Source: a virus. From it: a stretch of DNA of 40,810 nucleotides. The translations under genes and the position numbers were made by a program. The stretch covers positions 1-40,810 of the IMG/VR virus record IMGVR_UViG_3300032282_004692; one strand, 5' to 3'. This document shows, in pieces, positions 6,304 through 16,900 of the stretch. The notes below the pieces were generated by a model. That model made no database searches. It had not been told where the DNA came from and was given only the letters and a program-made list of their open reading frames with translations. The stretch's first letter is position 1, and each line of letters begins with the position of its first letter.

Positions 6304-9300
6304 TTATTTTTCGAGTTTTGCCTTGAGATCGTCCACTTCAGCCTTGAGTTCCTTGATTGCTTCAATGAGCAATGGAACTAGCTTATCATACTTAACAGTT
6401 AGATAATTTTCGCTAATAGGAGCAGCTGCGACTGCTTCTGGTAGAACTTTTTGAACCTCTTGTGCAGACACACCAACATGTCTACCTGGAACATTCAATC
6501 CAAGTCTAGCTGCAGTAGAATTGAACGAATATGTGAATCCATTTAAACGAAGAAGTTTTGCTAAGGGTGTGTCAATTTTTTCAATATCAGTTTTTAATCT
6601 TTCGTCAGAAGCAAATGCTGTAACGTCACCAGTAACACTGAGAGAACCACCAGTAATTGCGCCACTGCCAGCAGCAAGAGAAGTACAAGTGATACCACCA
6701 ACGGAAATTGCACGAGAACTGCTGCTACCAGCAGCAAGAACTTGATCTAAAGTAGCAATTCCAATTTGTGTCCATGATGTGTTGGTTCCGTCAGTTCTCA
6801 AAAAGTATTGACCAGTTCCAGTTCCATTAAATCCTGATTGTGATGGAAGAAGATTATTTAAAGCAGTATTTGCTGTTGTAGCGCCAGTACCACCATTCGC
6901 AATTGCAATTGTCGTTCCGTTCCAAACCCCAGTTGTAATAGTTCCAAGAGTTTTTAAACTAGAATTTACAACTGAAGCTCCAAGAGTTGTGCTAGTAAGA
7001 ACACTTGTACTATTAATTCTGTATTCTTTTCCAGAAGCAATGTTAAAGTTTTCTGAAGAGCTCCATTGCGCTCCAGTTGAATTCCAAAGAATTGATTTAT
7101 CAGTCGTACCTTTAAGAATAATTCCACCAGAATTTGCAGTTGTATCTGTAGGTGTAACTCCAGAAGCAGTGTTAAGAGTAATAGCATTCGCTGCAATATT
7201 AACGTTGGTAGAACCAATTGTGGTATTAGTACCTTTTACAGTAAAATCCCCACCCAATATGAATGCACCGTTAGCATTAAAGGATCCTTTAACTGTAGTA
7301 GATCCCTGAATCGTGGTACTTCCAGAAATTGCGACGCTATTGTTGAATAAAACAGTACCAGAAAAACTTCCAATATTAATATTAGTAACACCAGTCAATA
7401 CTGTAACGGAACTTTGAGTTGAAGTTATCGCGCTCAAGTTTGGAAGATTTAATGTGGGGTTATTGATAGTAAGTGTACCAATACCAGAACCAATTCCAAT
7501 TGACGAAGCAGTTGTAAATGAATTTACAACTTTTGCAGAATTTGCAAAATTCAAGTTTGTTAAAGAAGTATTCAATAAGTTTACGGTGCCACTGTTTGTC
7601 GTGTTAATATTTTGAATATTAGGTAAAACTAGATTTTCATTTTTTAACGTGGTTGTACTTCCAGATCCAGCAGAACCAATATTAATAGTAGTACCAGAAG
7701 CTACAAGATTTAATGTCGTTGCAGTTTTGAAAATTTCTGTAGTTTTAGATTCTGTCGTTATAACACCACTTGCAACTACAAGATTACGTGTTCTTAAATC
7801 AGTACCAATAATCAAGTTATTATCAATCCAAACATCTCCAGATCCAACATGCAATGCTCCAGAGGGTGTTGTTTTGTTAATACCAAAACGTCCAGTAACA
7901 ACGTAATTAGAAGAACTAGTTCCAGTATAACTATCTTCAATGGAAGTTAAATGTCCAGTTCCAATTAATCCAGCTTGAACCCATCCAGGTAAAGAACCAC
8001 CAACGACAGGAATGCTATTTGAAGTTCCAGTATAAAGCCATGCTTGACTTCTCGTGTCTCCACTAATAACTGGTTTATAATACATATCACCAGGATAAAA
8101 AGCAGAAATAGTCAGAGGATTGGGAACTTCGTTATCGCTATTTAAAATAATTTCTTTGAATGTATAATTATTATAACTGGATTCAAGAGCAAGTTGTTTT
8201 GGACGAAGAACCAAATCGTGAGAAATTAAGGCTTTTTGAATTGTATCTGTTGGGCTGTCAACAAGTTGTCTGGCAACTTGAATTCCTTGGTTAAATTTAC
8301 TTTTATTATTAAATACGTTAGGAACAGAATCTGCACTGCTGCCAGTTGCAATTGCACCATCAATATTAACACTTTTTGGATCACTTCCAGAAACATAAGG
8401 AACATATTCTACGTTAGAACCAACGGTAGAAGAACCAGAAACTTTTAAAATTGGTTTATCAACCAATGTAACTTCACCAGTAATAGCATTAATTTTTTGA
8501 TTTCCAACATACAAGTCGCCGTAGGAATTTAACCCAGAATAGAATACAATACCTGCGGCACGTTTTTGTGATTGTGAGAAAAGAATTTCTTTATCGCTAA
8601 GTGTTCTGTTTTGTGATGATGGGAAAGCAGCAGAATAATTACCAGAACTAAATCCAGTATATTCAAATGTTTGGTTGCCAGCACGAATTTGTGATGGTCT
8701 GCGAAGTTCAATATTGATTTGTGCAGAAGAAGAATTAAATGGAATTAATCTATCTTCTCTGCCAGAAGTTGCTTTACCATCTAATGCAGTTAATGAAGCA
8801 GTATAACCAGTTTCGGATAAGAATGCATTAATTGATTCTCTTGTAATAGAGGTCGAATCATCGCCAGTATAAACATAACCTTGAATTAAATTATCAGCTA
8901 CAGAAACTGCTGCTGGTGCATTAGCAACTGGATTATCTTTATCTATTGCTGGATATAAACTTGCTGTATCTTGGCTATAACGTAAATATGAGAATGGATT
9001 ATCTGTTGACGAGAATTGCAAACCTTTTGGAGAAATATCCGCAAGAAGAACTGTTAGGTAGTAAATACCATCTTGTTCATTACTAATCTGTTCATTGATT
9101 GTATCAATTTTGTAGATATAATAAACTCTATTAAATTCGCTGGTTGTATTTCCATTTACAGATTCGTGTGCAAGAATTGCTCCGTTTGAATCAGTTTTTC
9201 TTTTAATTACATATCCAATTTGTGGAGGGCGAGCAACTGATACATTTTTTGAAATAACATAACGTAAACGATAAATTCTATCAGAATTTGCTCTATTATC

Positions 9301-11874
9301 ATCAACACGTTTCAAATACGCATTTTCTGTTGTGGTAATTAATGGGTTCGAATAAACAGAAGAGGGATTTTTTAATGTCGCATGAATACTATTATTTGAA
9401 TCCGAAAAAACGCTTACATACCAATTACCTTGCGCTGGATCAAATCTTAAAGGAGATTTAATGTTAGTTTTAAATACTTTGATTCCGTTTGCCGTTCCAG
9501 TGGTTGTCATATTAACGGTGACACCATTCAAAGCATTTGCTTGGCTGGTTGCAATTTTAAATCTAGTAGCATTTGATGCATCAGTTGGATCAATATAAAC
9601 ATAATATTCAGTGGTTGTTGATAAAGTTCCTGTCGATGTTTGAGGAAGTGCTACACCACTTGCTGTTACAGTTTTAAAGAAAATAGGATCCCCAGTTGTA
9701 AATCCATGTGTATATGAACCAGTTGAAAATGTTTCTAAAGTTGTATCTACAGAAGTAATTACAAAATTAGTTAAATCTGGATTGGTATCTCTTACAAATG
9801 CTTGCGCTTTTAAAGTTGTTTGTGTTCCAGTAATTGTGGGAATTGTGGAACGAATTTTTGTAATACTTGAAGTTATTCCGCCAGCACCCGCTCTTGCATC
9901 TTCTTCAGTTGGAGCAATTCTAAACTTAGTATTCGAAATTCGAATACAGTAATAAAGTGCTGATGGTTGAATACCAAGTGGAAAATAACCAGTAGAACTT
10001 GTAAATCTTAACGGAGTTCCTGTTTGATAACCATGATTTCCAAGTGTGGTAAATGTATTTGGTCCATCAGCAGAACCAGTATCTGTATTTTTAGTAATAG
10101 TAGAAATCGTTTGTGTTTCTACTCCATTCGGGCTAATTGTGGCTGAGGTTTCATTTAACGCGCCACTAGTTGGGTTGACAAGATTGACAAAAATTTGATC
10201 ATTAACTTTACCACCAAGTTTGTAAAGTTGAATTTGGAAAGCAGGACTTATTGTGGGGTCTTTTTGTCCATATATGTAAAGTCTTGTATTATCAATACTT
10301 GCTTTTGATTTTTGAATGTCAATGGCATAATATGGAACTTGATTTACTGTAGTCGAAACTGTTTGAGGGGTAACAATATGACTCAAATAACCATACTTAT
10401 CCAAATTATATGCTTCTGAACGGTAGCCATCTGCAATTAGAGATAAAGCACCGAAGTTTGAGTTTGAGTTTGTTAGCGAATAGTCACCACCAGTTTCACA
10501 AACGTGTTGTTCTCCAAATCCAACAGCAAATACAGAAACAGATTGAATAAAACTGGAGTTTGTCATTTTAATATGATAATGTCTCCAATCTTGGCGATAA
10601 TAAGTATAGCCAGAAGAATCTTGGTGCAATGCAATAGCATCTGCTTGACCATTCAATACAAATGATGGATTTGGCGATGTTGATTCTGTAAATTTAATGA
10701 ATGCATTATCATCTTTTTGTAAAGAAACCCCAGTAAACTGGGCAATAACCATCGATTTAAATCCTGTTACTTTGCTACCATCAGCAAGAACACCACACAA
10801 TCCCCAAGTAGAACGCAGAGAGATGTTAAAAATGTAAGGAGAAGAGGAGTCAACAGTATCAATTTCAGCTTTAACAATTGAGTTTTGAGTAATATATTGT
10901 GACGGAACTAACCCAGCAGGAATTGTACTAATAACAGGATCTGATACAACAAAAGATGTTGAATCAGGAATATTAATAACATAATAAGTATTTTGTAAAG
11001 CACTGTAAGGTGCTGTTGGAATACCAAGAATACTTACTTGTTGACCAACAAAATAATCATGATTTGAGGTAAGAGTAATTGTTGCAGTGGTATTCTGAAC
11101 TAAAACATTAGCAATATTTTTAATATCACTCAAAGGACCAACAATTCTATTTTCTTGTGTACGAGCAGCAATTTCACCCGCATTATCTGGAATGTCAGCA
11201 AGACCTAAAGCTATTTTTTGATAAAACAAATCTAAATTTGTTTTATCTGCATATTCAAAACAAGTTAATTTATGATGACTGAATAATGGATTGAAAAGAT
11301 TTGTTGTAGTATTTTTATATACGCCACCTTGACCAGAAGAATCAGAAAGAGGCAAACCATCAAACAATGAAAACTGCCAGAAATAACAAGCTCCTGTAAT
11401 TTTAAAAATTGAGGTTGGAGCAATTAATGCATTTTGTGGATCAGGAACATAACGAGGTCGAATTCTTGTTTTACGAAGATCCATTCCAACGATTGATGTG
11501 CCACGAGGAATAATCATACCACCATCGGTGGAATTATATTTAACTAAATCATTAGACGGATCGGTGATGTCAAAATTAGATTGATCTGAAAGAGCAGTAA
11601 TTCCAGAAACAGTAGCTAAACCTGGGCGGTTGTCAACAATATAATCGCCAGGAGAAAGGACAATTGTAAATTGATCATATCTATCATTATTCTGACCAGA
11701 AACATAACTAAATCTTGCTACTTCAATAATGGCACGTTGTAAAGTTTTAAATGGTTTTGTTGGAGAGTTTCCATTATTTGAAATCAAATCAGTAGCATTA
11801 AAATCATCAGGATTTACATATATTAATCTTCCAGTTCTATCTGAAATTAGATTATTTAATCTAGTTAATGACAT
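6304..11874 (-). CDS. Giant tail fibre-like protein with S74 self-cleaving chaperone
   Basis: 1856 aa. The N-terminal ~150 residues (SPTKPFKTLQRAIIEVARFS, then IVLSPGDYIVDNRPG) resemble the pectin-lyase-like beta-helix start common in cyanophage fibre-like structural proteins. A very long Ser/Thr/Gly/Asn-rich beta-repeat body follows. From about residue 1400 the sequence shows short degenerate repeats (SGTTINIGSAGSG, TNINIGSFSGT) typical of trimeric fibre shafts. The last ~100 residues are the intramolecular chaperone of the endosialidase type: SDERLKTDIEKI starts at S1756 (cleavage expected just before this Ser), with HVGVSAQEVQKVLPEA and a C-terminal coiled coil after it. The chaperone is known to trimerise the fibre and then cut itself off. 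It probably binds the host surface; the receptor cannot be read. It has its own late promoter and terminator. Confidence 0.88.
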   Translation of the reverse strand: MSLTRLNNLISDRTGRLIYVNPDDFNATDLISNNGNSPTKPFKTLQRAIIEVARFSYVSGQNNDRYDQFTIVLSPGDYIVDNRPGLATVSGITALSDQSNFDITDPSNDLVKYNSTDGGMIIPRGTSIVGMDLRKTRIRPRYVPDPQNALIAPTSIFKITGACYFWQFSLFDGLPLSDSSGQGGVYKNTTTNLFNPLFSHHKLTCFEYADKTNLDLFYQKIALGLADIPDNAGEIAARTQENRIVGPLSDIKNIANVLVQNTTATITLTSNHDYFVGQQVSILGIPTAPYSALQNTYYVINIPDSTSFVVSDPVISTIPAGLVPSQYITQNSIVKAEIDTVDSSSPYIFNISLRSTWGLCGVLADGSKVTGFKSMVIAQFTGVSLQKDDNAFIKFTESTSPNPSFVLNGQADAIALHQDSSGYTYYRQDWRHYHIKMTNSSFIQSVSVFAVGFGEQHVCETGGDYSLTNSNSNFGALSLIADGYRSEAYNLDKYGYLSHIVTPQTVSTTVNQVPYYAIDIQKSKASIDNTRLYIYGQKDPTISPAFQIQLYKLGGKVNDQIFVNLVNPTSGALNETSATISPNGVETQTISTITKNTDTGSADGPNTFTTLGNHGYQTGTPLRFTSSTGYFPLGIQPSALYYCIRISNTKFRIAPTEEDARAGAGGITSSITKIRSTIPTITGTQTTLKAQAFVRDTNPDLTNFVITSVDTTLETFSTGSYTHGFTTGDPIFFKTVTASGVALPQTSTGTLSTTTEYYVYIDPTDASNATRFKIATSQANALNGVTVNMTTTGTANGIKVFKTNIKSPLRFDPAQGNWYVSVFSDSNNSIHATLKNPSSVYSNPLITTTENAYLKRVDDNRANSDRIYRLRYVISKNVSVARPPQIGYVIKRKTDSNGAILAHESVNGNTTSEFNRVYYIYKIDTINEQISNEQDGIYYLTVLLADISPKGLQFSSTDNPFSYLRYSQDTASLYPAIDKDNPVANAPAAVSVADNLIQGYVYTGDDSTSITRESINAFLSETGYTASLTALDGKATSGREDRLIPFNSSSAQINIELRRPSQIRAGNQTFEYTGFSSGNYSAAFPSSQNRTLSDKEILFSQSQKRAAGIVFYSGLNSYGDLYVGNQKINAITGEVTLVDKPILKVSGSSTVGSNVEYVPYVSGSDPKSVNIDGAIATGSSADSVPNVFNNKSKFNQGIQVARQLVDSPTDTIQKALISHDLVLRPKQLALESSYNNYTFKEIILNSDNEVPNPLTISAFYPGDMYYKPVISGDTRSQAWLYTGTSNSIPVVGGSLPGWVQAGLIGTGHLTSIEDSYTGTSSSNYVVTGRFGINKTTPSGALHVGSGDVWIDNNLIIGTDLRTRNLVVASGVITTESKTTEIFKTATTLNLVASGTTINIGSAGSGSTTTLKNENLVLPNIQNINTTNSGTVNLLNTSLTNLNFANSAKVVNSFTTASSIGIGSGIGTLTINNPTLNLPNLSAITSTQSSVTVLTGVTNINIGSFSGTVLFNNSVAISGSTTIQGSTTVKGSFNANGAFILGGDFTVKGTNTTIGSTNVNIAANAITLNTASGVTPTDTTANSGGIILKGTTDKSILWNSTGAQWSSSENFNIASGKEYRINSTSVLTSTTLGASVVNSSLKTLGTITTGVWNGTTIAIANGGTGATTANTALNNLLPSQSGFNGTGTGQYFLRTDGTNTSWTQIGIATLDQVLAAGSSSSRAISVGGITCTSLAAGSGAITGGSLSVTGDVTAFASDERLKTDIEKIDTPLAKLLRLNGFTYSFNSTAARLGLNVPGRHVGVSAQEVQKVLPEAVAAAPISENYLTVKYDKLVPLLIEAIKELKAEVDDLKAKLEK

Positions 11875-11904
11875 TACTTATACAAATCGTGGAACATTTT
11901 TTTG

Positions 11905-11912
11905 TATTTATA
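11905..11912 (-). promoter_or_regulatory. T4-like late promoter for the fibre gene
   Basis: TATAAATA on the minus strand, the canonical T4-type late -10 element recognised through gp55/gp33. It lies 31 nt upstream of the fibre ATG and directly after the U-run of the upstream terminator. Confidence 0.75.
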
Positions 11913-11918
11913 ACAAAA

Positions 11919-11941
11919 AAACCCCACCAAAGGAGGGGTTT
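11919..11941 (-). terminator. Terminator of the speD-tRNA unit
   Basis: On the minus strand AAACCCC pairs with GGGGTTT (7 bp), with a second CC/GG pair inside. The 3' arm runs into a seven-T tract (11915-11921). It lies about 45 nt downstream of the tRNA and just upstream of the fibre late promoter, so it insulates the two units. Confidence 0.8.
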
Positions 11942-11984
11942 TAATGTCACACTTTTTGGGTCACTGGCGAATTAGTATCGCCAA

Positions 11985-12057
11985 AGCCCCCGCTCGGAAT
12001 CGAACCGAGAATCTTCCGCTTACAAGGCGGATGCAGTAACCGTTATGCTACAAGGGC
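11985..12057 (-). tRNA. tRNA-Thr (anticodon UGU)
   Basis: 73 nt folding as a full cloverleaf on the minus strand. The acceptor is GCCCTTG/CGGGGGC (with two G-U pairs). There is a D arm with AACGGTTA, an anticodon stem TCCGC/GCGGA with loop CTTGTAA (anticodon TGT, reads ACA), and a T arm CTCGG-TTCGATT-CCGAG. CCA is not encoded. A UGU tRNA suits an AT-rich phage genome that uses ACA. It is the last gene of the speD unit. Confidence 0.95.
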
Positions 12058-12063
12058 GAAAAA

Positions 12064-12330
12064 TTATAAAGAATCTGGCAATACACTTTCTGGATGTAAT
12101 GTAACATCACACAATAGTGGGTGCATGTTTTCTTTAATAAGATAATCTGATTTTTGAGCAATAAGCTCAAGAGTGAGAGTTGGGTTGGCGATTACTTCAT
12201 TTATCACCTTCTCATCTTTACTAATTATAGCATCAACACGATCATATGTAAAGGGTATTTCGTTTATGAAATATACTTTAATAATTTCCTCGTTGTCTGC
12301 TAAACAATATTTTGTAGTTACTTTATGCAT
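12064..12330 (-). CDS. Hypothetical protein downstream of speD (88 aa)
   Basis: 88 codons, MHKVTTKYCLADNEEIIKVY at the start. The ATG overlaps the speD stop (TAATG), so the two are likely translationally coupled. The N-terminal half looks like beta strands (IIKVYFINEIPFTYDRVD) and the rest is helical. I do not recognise the family. The coupling suggests a role near polyamine metabolism or simple co-expression. Confidence 0.7.
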   Translation of the reverse strand: MHKVTTKYCLADNEEIIKVYFINEIPFTYDRVDAIISKDEKVINEVIANPTLTLELIAQKSDYLIKENMHPLLCDVTLHPESVLPDSL

Positions 12331-12665
12331 TAGCGTTGTACAAAACTTTTGTTATATTTGGTGGGGTTGAGTTCATCAATCAAAAAATTAATTGCTAACT
12401 CTGGTTTGGCATTCCCACAGGTAAAGACATCAATTGCGGCAGAACCATTTTCAGGCCAGGTGTGAATGCTGATATGACTTTCTGACAAAAGTGCTACAAT
12501 TGTAACTCCTTGAGGTTCAAATTTATGAGAAGCAATATTTAATAACGTTGCTCCTGCTCTATTTATTGCATGTTCAATTAATAAAACTAAATTAGTTTCA
12601 TCATTTAAAATGTCCGAGTCACAACCAAAAACTTCACACAGATAATGTTTACCAAGCTCTTCCAA
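12330..12665 (-). CDS. speD: S-adenosylmethionine decarboxylase proenzyme (SpeD)
   Basis: 111 aa, the usual length of the short bacterial type. The enzyme decarboxylates S-adenosylmethionine to supply aminopropyl groups for spermidine. The motif SESHISIHTWPENG contains the self-cleavage site E62|S63, where Ser63 becomes the pyruvoyl group. DVFTCG supplies the conserved catalytic Cys, and LGKHYLCEVFGCD is the typical N-terminus. The start codon is TTG: AGGTGG lies 10 nt upstream and no in-frame ATG fits. It is a known cyanophage auxiliary metabolic gene. The promoter at 12698-12726 drives speD, the 88-aa gene and the tRNA. Confidence 0.95.
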   Translation of the reverse strand: MEELGKHYLCEVFGCDSDILNDETNLVLLIEHAINRAGATLLNIASHKFEPQGVTIVALLSESHISIHTWPENGSAAIDVFTCGNAKPELAINFLIDELNPTKYNKSFVQR

Positions 12666-12697
12666 TTTACATATACCACCTAAACGTTGAAGTATAT

Positions 12698-12726
12698 ATT
12701 ATACCACACTTAAGGCATTTTTGCAA
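12698..12726 (-). promoter_or_regulatory. Sigma70-type promoter of the speD unit
   Basis: On the minus strand TTGCAA (12721-12726) is followed after 17 nt by a perfect TATAAT (12698-12703) with the extended -10 TGG directly in front. It overlaps the gap after the spike-like gene's stop (12731). Strength and type suggest early or middle expression by the host polymerase. Confidence 0.8.
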
Positions 12727-12730
12727 AAAA

Positions 12731-13891
12731 TTAATTAAGATTAATAAGAGGAGCAAGAGCTCTAACTTCAGTTTCAGCCACCATACTGATATGTGTGCCA
12801 AGCAGTGTAACATCTCCAGCAAGTGTATCCAAACTAACATCACCAGCGGTTGTTCCCATAGCAACATTTCCAGCACCATCAACCCAAGTAACTACATCTC
12901 CCGCCGCAGCATTGAATCCAATTGCTGTTCCTGTTTCATCTGGCGCAACAACATTAACTTGAAACGCTCCAGGACCAAGAATATTAACAAAATCACCACC
13001 ACCAGGAGGTTTACCCAAACCTGGCACAATATAAGCAGCTCTGTCTCCAGAAATTTCTTGAAGATATGATTCTAGTTGAACTGATCCAACTCCATTTAAA
13101 GGACTTCCTACAATCGGCAAACCAGCAACTTGAAGTAACATTTTTCCACCAACTCTGACAATATAATCACCAGTAATATCATGTTCTAATGAGCCCACAG
13201 TAGTTGTAGATGTTAAATGTTGTTGTGGTATAGTTGGTTCTAATGGATTAATTCTTTGTTCATGCAAAACATGACCAGTATTTACTGTGTTTTTTAAACT
13301 CAATGTTTGTTCAGTAAACTCGCGAGTTGAAAGCTGTACTCTGCCAGTAGTGATACTTAGATCTCCACTTCCTACCAATGGAATATCACTAGCTACTGGT
13401 TCTTGTGATCCAGTATTGATACTCACGCTTGTTTTCCCAACAATTTTAACGTTATCGCCTTCTAGTCTTAAATCTTTTGGCGATTTAATAAAAATCCCAC
13501 CAGGACCAGTTGATTCAATATGAACGTCACCACTAGCCATTATAGTAACCGCAGCAGCATCTTGAGTTCCACCAGATCCTCCACCAGTTTTCATGCCATC
13601 TTCTGCACTAATTACCAAAGCATGTCCAGAAGAAATTTTCATTACTCCAGTTGAAGCAAGATTTAAATTTCCTAAAGTTGGCGAAAGTTCTGCATTATGT
13701 CCAGCAATTGAAAGATTTCCATCTGGATCAGCATGAACAAAAGATCCAGCAGCAAATTTTTTAAAATAAGTTTCTTTTCCAGGAGTTCCCACTTCTACTG
13801 TAAGAACTCCAGCTTTTGATAATCTTGAAATTACTTCATTTGTAATTTGTGTTACCTGAGCTTCTGATAAATTTGAATCAATATTTGCCAT
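12731..13891 (-). CDS. Beta-helix, spike-like virion structural protein
   Basis: 386 aa. A short helical N-terminus (NLSEAQVTQITNEVISRL) is followed by regular short beta repeats such as GDVHIESTGPGGIFIKSPKD, LRLEGDNVKIVGKTSVSIN and a late series GDVVTW, GNVAMG, GDVSLD, GDVTLLG. These spaced G-D-V strands are the pattern of the triple-stranded beta-helix of T4 gp5 C-terminus and VgrG spikes. It is the last gene of the hub operon, after the OB-fold gp5-like protein. Inference: it forms or extends the membrane-piercing spike. No lysozyme or PAAR tip motif is visible in it. Confidence 0.65.
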   Translation of the reverse strand: MANIDSNLSEAQVTQITNEVISRLSKAGVLTVEVGTPGKETYFKKFAAGSFVHADPDGNLSIAGHNAELSPTLGNLNLASTGVMKISSGHALVISAEDGMKTGGGSGGTQDAAAVTIMASGDVHIESTGPGGIFIKSPKDLRLEGDNVKIVGKTSVSINTGSQEPVASDIPLVGSGDLSITTGRVQLSTREFTEQTLSLKNTVNTGHVLHEQRINPLEPTIPQQHLTSTTTVGSLEHDITGDYIVRVGGKMLLQVAGLPIVGSPLNGVGSVQLESYLQEISGDRAAYIVPGLGKPPGGGDFVNILGPGAFQVNVVAPDETGTAIGFNAAAGDVVTWVDGAGNVAMGTTAGDVSLDTLAGDVTLLGTHISMVAETEVRALAPLINLN

Positions 13892-13903
13892 GAGAATTTA
13901 GTA

Positions 13904-16900
13904 TTAAGGACAATCTACAACCGAAACTGGCTGTTTATTTGTTACTGGTGTTGCATATTCATTTATAATACCAGCATAGAAGGCAGAAACTGTAGCACAA
14001 TCAATAAAAGTTAATGCTGCTGTTGCCATGGCACCAGTTCCATTTCCACCTATGATATCAATTCGAGGAGGTTTTTTATATGTTTTATTTTGTGGATTTG
14101 TAATAGTAATGCCAGTTACTATTGATGTGATAGGATCAATAGTTGCAGTTGCAATACTTGAATCTCCATCAACATATACTGTGGGTGTAGAGGTATAGTA
14201 AAATCCAGGAGAATCTAAAGCAATATTTTGCAGAACCCCACAAAGATTTGCTGTATTATTTGGAATATATCCAAATCCACCACTTTTAACAACAATAGAT
14301 TTAATTTGTCTATTTTCATTTAATATTACTTTTGCTGTAGCTCCAACTCCACGTCCAGAAAGTGAAATAATTGGATCTGAATTGTATATTGGACTTGTAC
14401 CTGAAGGAACTGGAATTGAAATAACTTGTCCTTTGTCATTTACTACTGCTGGAACAGATATTGGTCTATTTTTTGAAGGAGCAGTAATGCCAACAAGTGA
14501 TGAACCAGTTGTGTTTGATGGCGAGGGAGGATTTATAATTGTAACTCCAGAAGTAGTGATTCCAGAAGATGTTGAAGGTCGTGGAGTAATTGACGATCCA
14601 ACATAAGGAACACAATAATATCCAGATGGATTTGTAGGTGTAGGTCCAGCAACTATATTATTTGGATTGTCGATTACATTTCCAGAACCAACCGCAATCG
14701 GATACGAAAATGCTCCAGACAAGACAACACGAACAAGACAACTATTTGAAGTTGCTGTGGTTAATCCAGAAGAACTTATAATAACACGATAATATTCTTT
14801 ATCATTAACATAATAAGATACAGGATTTATTAAAAGAATAGGAGAAGTAGCTCCACTATAAACGTTAGATATTGTTCTTGTAGTAAATGATTCTGTAAAT
14901 CCAGAAATTACATAACCAGAACCAGTTGTTGTAGTTCCTGCTGCAATAACACCAAAATTTGATGTTACCGATGATACTGTAGAACTTCTACTTCCATTAG
15001 TTAAATTTACCCAACCGCTGGATGGAGAATAAGAACGTTGCCATTGGTAGTTTAATGTATAACCAGCAGTTACACTTTTAGCAACAACTCCAATAGTACC
15101 TGCAGTATTGTCTAATGCTGTAAATGTAGATTCAGGTTGAGATGTAATTATAACCCCAGGAGGACATTGAACAATATCATTATAAGTAGGTCCAGAAGCA
15201 ACAATAGTAATTCTTGGCGGTCTTGGATTTCCGCTAGTTACTTGAATTGGTGGTTGAGGAAGAGTAAAATTAATTGAGCCAATTGCGGTATTTAATGCCG
15301 AAGAAGGATTTTTTAAATTATCGCCAATATATGTGGTATCTTGAGTGACATCTAAAGCAGAACGATATACTCCAACACGGTAAGTTATAGTTCCCGTTTG
15401 ATTATTAATAGGATCTTTAGCATTTGTTTGAATGCTAATTGTTTTCGAAGATTCATTTGCTTGGAATGTTACTCGTTGATAGAAAAATATTTGATTTGTG
15501 AGCGGCAAACTAGAATCTTCTACAAAATCAGCACCAGAATAACTTCCAGAAACATTTACATCACCAACCGAACCAGCCGAACTAATTCTTATATTGTCCG
15601 AAGAAGATTTATATCCAACTACGTTAATGACACCAGGGGCAACACTATTATCTCTGCGAATTGTAAATGTTTGAGCTCCTCCAGATGAAATTGGATTGCC
15701 AGCATAAATTGAATATGTAGAATCATTAGCAGTTGATGTTGAACCTATAATGACTGCATTTGTATTATTTCCAAGACTATTACAAAAATCAGTTAAATTA
15801 GTAGGAATCAAAGATTCTGCTGTCGTAAGTAAAGAATTCAAAGCAGAATTATTTGAACCAGTATAACCTTGAACTGTCCCCAATTGCACACTAGAATTCA
15901 ATTGATTTGTCGCATCTTGAAGAGCATTTACACCAAATTGACCAGTTAAAATTTGTGAGTCTAGAGAATTTAATGCACTTAATCCACCGTCTAACGCAGT
16001 TTGTAGACCTGCAGGAATTCCATATCCATCATTCGAAAACAGTTTAACAGTAAATGAACTTGTTCCATTTGCTACACAACTTCCTCCACCTCCACAATTA
16101 ATTCCAAGAAAACTTAATACTGCCGCAATCGCTTGTCCAGCCAAGTCTCCAAATGAACCAATTAAACCAGCAATTTGAGAAATGCTTGAAAAAACAAGAT
16201 TGGCAAGTTCGGCAACTTGAGAAACTATTTGATTGAGAATACCATCAACAACTGTATTTAAACAGCTAAAAGCAGCATTAATAGCATTATCGACCAAATA
16301 AAGTAAAAATTGTTCAATCAAATTTTTTAAAGCAGTTTCAATGTCACCAAGAGTACACCCAATTTGTTTTAAAACTTGATCTAATACAGTCTTAATTGGC
16401 TTCAAAACGCCACTAAGAGGCACCATAAGCAATTTTGTAAGTTGATCAATTGCCTTTCCAGCATATTTTGTAATAATTGCTTTAATCCATGAAATTGAAT
16501 CACGAAAAATACCTAAAATTTTTGTCGTATATTTATTGACGTAATTAGTTACCTTGAATAATTTACCAGTATATTTGTCTATCAAAGATGTGCCAATTGC
16601 ACCATTTGTATTTTGAATAATTTTTAAGAAATCGCCAATATTTTCTGCAAATGCTCCATTAATTTTTGATTGTTGACCACAATTTCCATCAGCAACAGCA
16701 ACACATTTGTCTGGCAATTTTAATCCAGGAGGAACTGTATTGTCTCCACATGGATTTGCATAAGGTAATAAAAATGAATATCCACTCGCTGGAACACTCG
16801 AATATGAAAAGTTATCAACAGATTTTACATATTTTGCATTAACATTAACAGCATTTACTGGAACTGTATTTCCTGGTACGACAGATGAATATAAAAAGGG

